Shown: piece by piece, positions 1 through 5,093 of the stretch
Layout of the letters: the number at the start of each line of letters is the position of its first letter
How positions within the stretch are numbered: the first letter of the stretch is position 1
Assembly (NCBI GenBank): GCA_003166055.1
Contig: PMWR01000575.1
Span: 1,401 to 6,502 of the forward strand
Reading direction: 5' to 3'
Source: Acidobacteriaceae bacterium
GTDB lineage: Bacteria; Acidobacteriota; Terriglobia; Terriglobales; Acidobacteriaceae
DNA: 5,102 bases
Position numbers and translations under genes: made by a program
Notes under the pieces: model-generated
What the model was told of the DNA's origin: nothing
Seen by the model: only the letters and a program-made list of their open reading frames with translations
Database searches by the model: none

Positions 1-60
1 AAGGCGCACCTTTCGCGGGCACTGGGAAGAGTGCGCGCGGAATTGGGAGGGAAACGATGA
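1..60 (+). CDS. C-terminal end of a probable ECF-type RNA polymerase sigma factor (partial)
   Basis: Frame 1 is open from the first base and encodes 19 residues before TGA at 58-60, reading KAHLSRALGRVRAELGGKR. This looks like the end of sigma region 4, where the recognition helix of many ECF sigma factors runs into a basic tail of the form VKxxLxRAxxxLRxxL. If correct, the protein would bind core RNA polymerase and recognise the -35 box of its target promoters. The stop overlaps the start of the next gene through ATGA (57-60), so the two are probably translationally coupled. A sigma factor ahead of a single-pass membrane protein and a periplasmic Spy-like protein makes functional sense. Only 19 residues are visible, so another helix-turn-helix regulator is possible. 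Confidence 0.6.
   Translation, partial: KAHLSRALGRVRAELGGKR
45..51 (+). promoter_or_regulatory. Ribosome binding site for the 57-518 gene
   Basis: GGGAGGG lies 5 bases before the ATG at 57, inside the last codons of the upstream gene. It supports ATG 57 as the true start and, with the ATGA overlap, coupling to the upstream reading frame. Confidence 0.7.
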
Positions 61-518
61 GTCTTATCAGTCGCTTTGGTGAGAACCCGCGGGGAACGGG
101 TGCGAATGCGAATCTCGACAAGCTGGTCGCCGGCGAAGCGAACGAGCCTGTATTGGAAGAAGCCCTGGCCAACTTCAGAGCCAGCGTCCTCGCCTGGAGC
201 GGGGCTGAGTTTGGCCGCGCCCGCACGCCGGCGAAGACCGTCCGCCGCAGAAGCTGGCGCCTGGCTGCGGGATGGGCGCTTGCTGGTGTGCTTGTTGCCG
301 GCGGTGTCGGCAGCGGGATTCAAGAGCGCCAGCACAAGCTGGAACTCGCCAGAATCGCGGCAGAGGCGCGCGCAGCCGAGCAGCGGAGAGTCATCGCCGA
401 GCAGCGGGCCAGGGAAGAGGAAGATCTGCTGGCCAATGTGGACAGCGATGTATCGCGGGAAGTTCCCAGCGCCATGGAACCGCTGGCGCGGCTGATGGCC
501 GACGACGAAACCAGGTAA
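57..518 (+). CDS. Single-pass membrane protein, candidate anti-sigma factor
   Basis: This is a 153-residue protein that I cannot assign to a named family. Residues 1-67 are a probable cytoplasmic part with an amphipathic stretch around 32-57 (FRASVLAWSGAEFGRAR) and a basic cluster KTVRRRSWR at 60-68. One hydrophobic helix follows at about 68-88. Residues 89-125 form a highly charged Ala/Glu/Arg-rich helix with coiled-coil character, and the tail to 153 is acidic. The positive charge before the helix predicts N-in, C-out topology. There is no Cys, so no zinc-binding anti-sigma motif (HxxxCxxC). Its position, overlapping the sigma-like gene by ATGA and followed by a periplasmic Spy-like gene, suggests a membrane anti-sigma factor that links the two, as CnrY does for CnrH and CnrX. 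That role comes from context and topology, not from sequence similarity. Confidence 0.75.
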   Translation: MSLISRFGENPRGTGANANLDKLVAGEANEPVLEEALANFRASVLAWSGAEFGRARTPAKTVRRRSWRLAAGWALAGVLVAGGVGSGIQERQHKLELARIAAEARAAEQRRVIAEQRAREEEDLLANVDSDVSREVPSAMEPLARLMADDETR

Positions 519-540
519 ACACGAGCCAGGTAAACACATG
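511..540 (+). repeat. 15-base tandem duplication over a stop codon
   Basis: CCAGGTAAACAC occurs at 511-522 and again at 526-537. The two 15-base units match at 13 of 15 positions. The first copy contains the TAA stop (516-518) of the membrane-protein gene, so the second copy sits just outside it. This looks like a simple slippage duplication. Confidence 0.8.
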
Positions 541-583
541 CAGTCAACGGAAATCTCAAGCAGCAAAACCGACACCACATAGC

Positions 584-590
584 GGAGGAG
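584..590 (+). promoter_or_regulatory. Ribosome binding site for the Spy-like gene
   Basis: GGAGGAG lies 9 bases before ATG 600, a strong and well-spaced Shine-Dalgarno sequence that fixes the start of the exported protein. I see no convincing promoter in the 81-base gap after the upstream stop, so the gene is probably read from the same operon transcript. Confidence 0.8.
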
Positions 591-599
591 AAAAGCACA

Positions 600-1220
600 A
601 TGAAGTCTTGGATGGCAATACGATTTGCAGTAGCGATTGCAGGCGTCGCAATGGCTGGATCGGCGCTGGCGCTGGCACAGGGGCCCGGTGGCGGCCCTGG
701 CAACGGCCCGGGATTTGGAGACCATCGGCCTCCGTTTGAAAGAGCCTTCGGATCTCACGGCGATCATGGAAAGTGGTGGAACAATCCCAAGCTCGTAGCG
801 GAGTTGAAGCTGACCGACGCACAGCGCAAGGCTATGGACGAAACGCTCCTGCAGCATCGCGAGAAGCTCATCGATCTTCGCGCCACGGTGCAAAAGGCGG
901 AACTCGAACTCGAGCCGATGATGGGCGAAGACCAGCCCAACGAAAGCCAGATCCTGGCCCAGATCGACAAGGTCGCCCAGGCCCGCGCTGAGCTCGAAAA
1001 GGCGAATGCGCGCTTCCTGCTCGCCATTCGCGGCAAGCTGTCGCCGGAGCAGTGGAAGCAGTTGCAGACAGACCGCGCCAGCCACGGGCAGCCCGGCCAC
1101 AACTGGAACCGGGACCGCCAGGGACCCGGCGGCCAGTACCGCCGCCGGCAGGGACCGCCCGCTCCCGGCGATGCCCCCTCGGCGGGCGCTCCCGCGCCTC
1201 CTTCAGGCGATATGGAGTAA
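600..1220 (+). CDS. Exported Spy/CpxP/ZraP-like periplasmic protein (LTxxQ family)
   Basis: This is a 206-residue exported protein. Residues 1-26 are a Sec signal peptide (MK, a hydrophobic core, and an ALA-type cleavage site before Q27). Next is a Gly/Pro-rich segment with several His (H42, H53, H56). Residues 62-158 are strongly helical and contain two LTxxQ-type motifs, LTDAQ (71-75) and LSPEQ (147-151), the hallmark of the Spy/CpxP/ZraP/CnrX group. These proteins form helical dimers in the periplasm that act as chaperones or as metal or envelope-stress sensors. The tail from about 160 is rich in Gly, Pro, Gln and Arg and probably disordered. There is no Cys. Being third behind a sigma-like gene and a membrane protein, it may sense stress for that sigma factor or be one of its targets. 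Fold assignment is fairly secure; metal sensing against chaperone activity cannot be decided here. Confidence 0.85.
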   Translation: MKSWMAIRFAVAIAGVAMAGSALALAQGPGGGPGNGPGFGDHRPPFERAFGSHGDHGKWWNNPKLVAELKLTDAQRKAMDETLLQHREKLIDLRATVQKAELELEPMMGEDQPNESQILAQIDKVAQARAELEKANARFLLAIRGKLSPEQWKQLQTDRASHGQPGHNWNRDRQGPGGQYRRRQGPPAPGDAPSAGAPAPPSGDME

Positions 1221-1283
1221 CACGACTTTAAGCACGATCGAGGTTTCAGGCAGAGAGCAAATGCGGTTGTTGTTCAGACCGGT

Positions 1284-1320
1284 GGCGGCAAGAGGCGATC
1301 CTCTTGCCGCCGATTTTTTT
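1284..1320 (+). terminator. Rho-independent terminator of the sigma / membrane / Spy-like operon
   Basis: The arms GGCGGCAAGAGG (1284-1295) and CCTCTTGCCGCC (1300-1311) pair perfectly over 12 bp around the 4-base loop CGAT. Seven T follow at 1314-1320. It lies 63 bases after the stop of the Spy-like gene and isolates the operon from the flagellin gene. Confidence 0.95.
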
Positions 1321-1510
1321 GTGCGCGCCGAGCCCGCCATCGCGGCCTTCCTCTTCTCCTTAAAGCCACAATCTGTCGCGAATTGAGACAAGCCAGTGCA
1401 GCGCAATGAGACAGCGTCTGAATCGCAACAGGACAGTCAATGGACCAAACCCGGACACTCTGACTCGCACCGCGACAAAACTGCCTGGGATCGATTCGAA
1501 AGAAAATGAC
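1321..1510. other. Intergenic region without a recognisable gene
   Basis: The stretch between the operon terminator and the flagellin promoter carries no open frame with a plausible ribosome binding site or protein-like composition. I see no RNA gene or sizeable repeat. Any activator site for flagellin expression would lie here, but I cannot point to one. The whole gene-free interval (1221-1647) holds the terminator, this spacer, the sigma-28 promoter and the flagellin leader. Confidence 0.6.
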
Positions 1511-1537
1511 TAAAGTTATTTTCGCCGGCTCCGATGA
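1511..1537 (+). promoter_or_regulatory. Sigma-28 (FliA) promoter of the flagellin gene
   Basis: TAAAGTTA (1511-1518), an 11-base spacer and TCCGATGA (1530-1537) match the sigma-28 consensus TAAAGTTT-N11-GCCGATAA at 7 of 8 and 6 of 8 positions with exact spacing. Transcription should start near 1544-1546, leaving a leader of about 100 bases. This is the class expected for a late flagellar filament gene. The -10 box contains the upstream in-frame ATG (1534-1536), which therefore cannot be a translation start on this transcript. Confidence 0.85.
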
Positions 1538-1544
1538 ATGGGGT

Positions 1545-1564
1545 GGATGCGGAAACGCTCATCC
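1545..1564 (+). promoter_or_regulatory. Hairpin at the 5' end of the flagellin leader
   Basis: GGAT-GCG, a GAAA tetraloop, CGC, a 2-base bulge (TC) and ATCC can form a 7-bp stem at the predicted 5' end of the transcript. A GNRA-capped hairpin there could stabilise the mRNA or present a GGA motif to a binding protein. The stem is short, so this is a suggestion only. Confidence 0.4.
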
Positions 1565-1630
1565 GGATGTTGCGGAGGGGCCGGACGGTGAGAAAAAACC
1601 GGCGGCCACGAGCGCGGCACAGGGCATCCA

Positions 1631-1638
1631 AGAAGGAG
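1631..1638 (+). promoter_or_regulatory. Ribosome binding site that decides the flagellin start
   Basis: AGAAGGAG lies 9 bases before ATG 1648. The conserved flagellin N-terminus begins at that ATG, so this site fixes the start. The earlier in-frame ATG at 1534 would add 38 basic residues (rich in Arg and Lys) never seen on flagellins. Confidence 0.85.
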
Positions 1639-1647
1639 TTGAGTCCC

Positions 1648-4600
1648 ATGGCCCTCGGTGTCTTGAACAATCTTTCAGCGATCTATGCGGAGAACAACCT
1701 GAATAACACCAACAACAGCCTGCAGACCGTGTTGCAGCAGTTGTCGTCAGGTTCGAAGATCAACTCCGGTGCGGACGACGCCGCCGGACTTTCGCTAGTC
1801 AACGGGCTGGCAGCCAACTCGGCTGCCCTGACGCAGTCGGGAACGAATGCGACGGAGGGTGTAGGGCTGCTGGATGTGGCTGATGGGGCGCTTTCGCAGG
1901 TAACCAGCCTGCTCGACCGTGCCATTACGCTGGCCACCGAAGCCTCCAACGGCACCCTCAACAGCACCCAGGAAGGCGCCGCCAACCAGGAGTACCAGTC
2001 GATCCTCGCTGAGGTCAACAATGTTGGGTCGACAACCACCTATAACCAGCAGGCCGTCTTCTCCGGCAACACCACGGCCATTTACACGGGCGACTCTTCG
2101 ACGACGGGCTCTTCGATCGACGATTTGAATATTCGCACGCTCTCCGAGCAGAGTGTGGGCGACACTGGCGGCGCCATGTCCTATAGCAGCGGCGAAAACA
2201 ATGTGTTCCTCAATCTCTCCAGCAGCACGGCAAATGCAACCGTAAACGACACGCTGAATTCGACGACTGGCACAACGACGATCGCTGTGAAGTACCTGGT
2301 GAAGGGATCGGACGGCACTTCAACGACGGCCAGCACTTCAATTTCGGTGGGTACCGGTACAAATTCCCCGAATACGGTCTCTGGATTGATCAGTGCCATT
2401 AACAACTCGGGGTTGGGGCTGTCGGCAAGCTTCGCAACGCAGGCGGTGGCCGGGATCACGGGCGGCGGAAGCCAGACCGGGATTGAGATCTCTGGCGGAT
2501 TGGTTTCGGCGGGCGTCGATCCTTCATCGTCGAGCACCAGCGGCATTTTGGACCCAAGCGGGATTCCGGCCAGCGAGCTGTTGACCCAGGGCCAGACGAT
2601 CAACGTGAGCGTGGGCGGCGCCAGCGTTGGATCGGTAACGATCACTCCACTCTTGAACAACTTGGCGGAGGTGGCAGGCGCAATCAACGGTTGGAACAGC
2701 AATAACAGTCCTGTGACGGCAACGGTTATCACCAACGGCGATGGCACACAGAGCCTGTCGCTGACCGATATTGCGGGCGGCGGCGCGCTGACGGTATCGA
2801 CTTCAGGTGGCGTTGTAGCCGCAGTTCCGATTCTCAGTGCTCCCACAACCTCGAACCCAACCGTGTTTTTGAATAGCGTGACGGGTAATACGCCGGGGAT
2901 CCCCGCCAACGCAGGTTCCTACGGATCTGAAACCGTAGGTGTGGCCAACAATACCATCGGCATGGCCGACGGCGGCAGCGATACGGCCTCCGGCAGCATC
3001 GTCATTACCGACGGCGCCGGCGCCCCGCAAACCTTTATCATGGGCGGTACGGTTGGGACTGCCGGGACCGTGGGCAATACGACAACGGTTCTGGGCAATA
3101 ATCTTTCCGCTTTGGCCACTGCGATTGGAACGGTGCTCGTAGCCAATGGCGACACTGGCGCTACTGCAACGTACGGCGCCTCGGGCCTGGTGATTACCTC
3201 CGGCACCCTTGGCAACAGCATCGTTATTCCGCCGGCGACCAACCTCCTGATGAATACCACGTCCACGGTGGGCGTCTACAAGCCCGACGACGGTACCGAC
3301 TACAACACCGCCCTGGTTGCGCTGACCAATACCGCTGGAACATCGATTACAGGAACCATTGGCGTCGGAGATACGGTCGCTGGCAGCATCGTTATCCAGG
3401 ACGGCGCGGGCGCTGCTGAGACGTTCATCATGGGCGGTACGGGCGCAACCCAGACAGTCGGAACCACGACCACCGTTCAGGGCAACTCGATGGCCAACCT
3501 GATCAGTGCCATCAACACTGTCACAGGCTCGGTCGGGGGCCCCGCGTTCAAGATCGCCGCCACTCCGGACGCCTCGTCGGGAGGCATGTACCTCCAGTCG
3601 GAGACGTCAGGCAACGCGCTGACCATTACCTCGACCCTGTCGGATGCATTCGCGGAGAACAAGGTAGCTGCAAACCCTGCGGGCCAGCCGGTGGTGGTTG
3701 GCACGCCTACGACGGCCATGCTGGCTCCATCCGCTGGGACGGTGAATACATCCGATGTGCTCACCGGCAGCGTCAGGATTGGGAACGCCACGTTCACCAT
3801 GGGCACCAGTGCCTACAATTCCGTAAACGCCGCCGCTACGGGAATCGGTACCAACACCCTGGTGGTCAACGGCGATACGATCACCGACCTTGCGCGCGCT
3901 ATCACCGCCGACAGCGCCACGGATGGTGTGAGGGCGCTCGCCGGCACGACGGGCATCCAGTTGACGACGACGACGAATACCGGCACGGCCATCGGGCTGA
4001 GCGGAACCAACACTCTAACGGACATGACGCAGGGCACGGATTCAGTCGTTACGCTCGGTGAGTTCGCCAGCGAAAGCGATACCTTGTCGGGTTCATTGAC
4101 CTTTACCGTGGGCGCCGGGACCCCGCAGGTCGTTCCGACCACCCAGGGAGAGACGGTCGATCAACTGATCGCGGCAATCAACAGCCCTTCAGCGACCTAT
4201 GGAGTTAAGGCGCTATGGGTTCCGGTTGTCGGCGGCAATGGCTATGGAAACATCCAGTTGACGTCGAACAACACAGGCACCGCGGGGCAGATTAGCAACG
4301 CATCCTCGACGATCGTCGACACTGCGACGACCGCAACGCTGAACTATGTATCGTCCAGTGCTTACAACACGGGATTGAGCGACGGTGCAACCAATCTGGT
4401 TTACGATTCCACTTCCCAACAAAGCGACTCGGCGGTCGGAGATGCGACCTTTGTCTCCAATCAAAAGGCAGGCAGTGGGATTGCGACAACCAGCTATTCG
4501 GATGGCGCTGGGCAGGCCTTGAACGGCACCGACCTGCTGGTCCAGGCGGATGCGGAGAGCGCGCTGACCGAACTGAACACCGCGGTTACCGACATTGCGG

Positions 4601-4827
4601 CGCAGGATGGTTATATCGGAGCGCAGATCAACACCCTCAACTCCATCAGCCAGGTCATGAGCACGCAGCAGGAGAATGTGGTTTCGGCGCAGAACGCGAT
4701 TCAGGCGACGGATTATGCGTCGGCCACCTCGAACATGTCGAAGTACGAGATTCTCTCGCAGACCGGCATTGCCGCTCTGGCGCAGGCCAACAGCGTGCAG
4801 CAGGAAGTAACCAAGCTCTTGCAATAA
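1648..4827 (+). CDS. Very long flagellin (1059 residues) with a repeat-built variable region
   Basis: This is the flagellar filament subunit, exported unfolded by the flagellar type III system and polymerised outside the cell. Residues 1 to about 138 are the N-terminal core domain, with LSSGSKINSGADDAAGLSL matching the canonical LSSGLRINSAxDDAAGLAI block. Residues from about 968 to 1059 are the C-terminal core domain, including DYASATSNMSKYEILSQTG and ALAQAN near the end. Between them lie about 825 residues rich in Thr, Ser, Gly, Asn and Ala, with no Cys and only two Trp. Common flagellins have about 270-550 residues, so this one is unusually large. The middle holds about six degenerate Flagellin_IN-like modules. 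The start at 1648 is supported by the ribosome binding site, the family N-terminus and the sigma-28 promoter. The gene appears to be a single-gene unit ending in its own terminator. I give no symbol because fliC, hag and fla names vary between groups. Confidence 0.95.
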   Translation: MALGVLNNLSAIYAENNLNNTNNSLQTVLQQLSSGSKINSGADDAAGLSLVNGLAANSAALTQSGTNATEGVGLLDVADGALSQVTSLLDRAITLATEASNGTLNSTQEGAANQEYQSILAEVNNVGSTTTYNQQAVFSGNTTAIYTGDSSTTGSSIDDLNIRTLSEQSVGDTGGAMSYSSGENNVFLNLSSSTANATVNDTLNSTTGTTTIAVKYLVKGSDGTSTTASTSISVGTGTNSPNTVSGLISAINNSGLGLSASFATQAVAGITGGGSQTGIEISGGLVSAGVDPSSSSTSGILDPSGIPASELLTQGQTINVSVGGASVGSVTITPLLNNLAEVAGAINGWNSNNSPVTATVITNGDGTQSLSLTDIAGGGALTVSTSGGVVAAVPILSAPTTSNPTVFLNSVTGNTPGIPANAGSYGSETVGVANNTIGMADGGSDTASGSIVITDGAGAPQTFIMGGTVGTAGTVGNTTTVLGNNLSALATAIGTVLVANGDTGATATYGASGLVITSGTLGNSIVIPPATNLLMNTTSTVGVYKPDDGTDYNTALVALTNTAGTSITGTIGVGDTVAGSIVIQDGAGAAETFIMGGTGATQTVGTTTTVQGNSMANLISAINTVTGSVGGPAFKIAATPDASSGGMYLQSETSGNALTITSTLSDAFAENKVAANPAGQPVVVGTPTTAMLAPSAGTVNTSDVLTGSVRIGNATFTMGTSAYNSVNAAATGIGTNTLVVNGDTITDLARAITADSATDGVRALAGTTGIQLTTTTNTGTAIGLSGTNTLTDMTQGTDSVVTLGEFASESDTLSGSLTFTVGAGTPQVVPTTQGETVDQLIAAINSPSATYGVKALWVPVVGGNGYGNIQLTSNNTGTAGQISNASSTIVDTATTATLNYVSSSAYNTGLSDGATNLVYDSTSQQSDSAVGDATFVSNQKAGSGIATTSYSDGAGQALNGTDLLVQADAESALTELNTAVTDIAAQDGYIGAQINTLNSISQVMSTQQENVVSAQNAIQATDYASATSNMSKYEILSQTGIAALAQANSVQQEVTKLLQ
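2338..2790 (+). repeat. Two diverged Flagellin_IN-like modules in the flagellin
   Basis: Each module has a short strand followed by a helix ending in AIN. The first has ISVGTG (from residue 232) then VSGLISAINNS (from 244). The second has INVSVGGASVGSVTI (from 318) then LAEVAGAINGWN (from 339). The pattern resembles the Flagellin_IN motif of hook-associated and long flagellins. Similarity is at protein level only and is weak. Confidence 0.5.
2968..4320 (+). repeat. Four tandem modules of about 110-130 residues in the flagellin
   Basis: Modules begin at a DxxxGS(I/V/L) motif, with the GS at residues 449, 579, 707 and 815. Each is followed by a strand and then a helix: LSALATAI (486), MANLISAIN (615), ITDLARAIT (745), VDQLIAAINS (837). 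The first two are closest. Across 20 residues from the GS (nt 2992-3051 and 3382-3441, 390 bases apart) 17 of 20 residues and 47 of 60 bases agree, sharing TFIMGGT. The third keeps FTMG and the fourth has diverged further. This indicates growth of the variable region by internal duplication. Confidence 0.75.
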
Positions 4828-4884
4828 TCAAGTTTTGTTTTAAGCGCAACACTGCAAAAACTTCAAGACAACCCAGGGACGGGC

Positions 4885-4920
4885 GGCGGCAAAGGCACAA
4901 CCTTTGCCGCCCATTTTTTT
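4885..4920 (+). terminator. Rho-independent terminator of the flagellin gene
   Basis: GGCGGCAAAGG (4885-4895) and CCTTTGCCGCC (4901-4911) form a perfect 11-bp stem around the loop CACAA, followed by seven T at 4914-4920. It lies 57 bases after the flagellin stop. Its stem is almost the same as that of the upstream operon's terminator. Confidence 0.95.
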
Positions 4921-4924
4921 GAAG

Positions 4925-4970
4925 CAGGGAACAGGGAACAGGGAATAGGGACTAAGGGACTAGGGAATAG
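4925..4970. repeat. GGGA-type tandem repeat, left cluster
   Basis: Six units follow one another directly after the flagellin terminator: three CAGGGAA, one TAGGGAC, one 8-base TAAGGGAC and one TAGGGAA, ending in TAG. The period is 7 bases with one 8-base unit. No reading frame uses it. Confidence 0.9.
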
Positions 4971-5037
4971 AAAAGCGTCCATCCTCGCACAGCAGAATTA
5001 CGATTCTCTTGAGATGAATGCACCAACTTTCAAGCGA

Positions 5038-5093
5038 AGTCCCACAGTCCCTTAGTCCCTTAGTCCCTCAGTCCCTTAGTTTCCCGGTCCCTA
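5038..5093. repeat. TCCC-type tandem repeat, right cluster, inverted to the left one
   Basis: Seven 8-base units run without a break: AGTCCCAC, AGTCCCTT twice, AGTCCCTC, AGTCCCTT, AGTTTCCC and GGTCCCTA. They are the complement of the left cluster. A 16-base block, AGGGACTAAGGGACTA at 4947-4962, is perfectly inverted at 5053-5068. The 67 bases between the clusters (4971-5037) hold no gene I can support. Confidence 0.9.

Noticed and set aside
538..582. 14-codon frame (ATG 538 to TAG 580-582) ahead of the Spy-like gene
   Set aside because: It lacks a proper Shine-Dalgarno and arises from the 15-base duplication; too short to support as a leader peptide.
1534..1647. N-terminal extension of 38 residues to the flagellin from ATG 1534
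   Set aside because: The ATG lies within the sigma-28 -10 box, has no Shine-Dalgarno, and the added residues are basic and unlike a flagellin N-terminus.
1506..1706. 66-codon + strand frame across the flagellin promoter and start
   Set aside because: It begins upstream of the predicted transcript start, crosses the promoter and ribosome binding site, and runs into the flagellin gene in another frame.
2181..2909. 242-codon open frame on the - strand within the flagellin gene
   Set aside because: Its Val/Pro/Thr-rich product is the complement of Gly/Thr/Asn codons in the flagellin repeats; the antisense position and lack of start signals argue against it.
4213..4824. 203-codon open frame on the - strand within the flagellin gene
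   Set aside because: It is fully antisense to a secure gene, has no ribosome binding site I can see, and reads as an Arg-rich shadow of the real frame.
4830..4863. Weak inverted repeat AAGTTTT / AAAACTT after the flagellin stop
   Set aside because: Only 7 AT-rich pairs around a 20-base loop; the strong terminator at 4885-4920 explains transcript ending.
4925..5093. CRISPR array
   Set aside because: Units are 7-8 bases, directly abutting with no unique spacers, and the two clusters are in opposite orientation.
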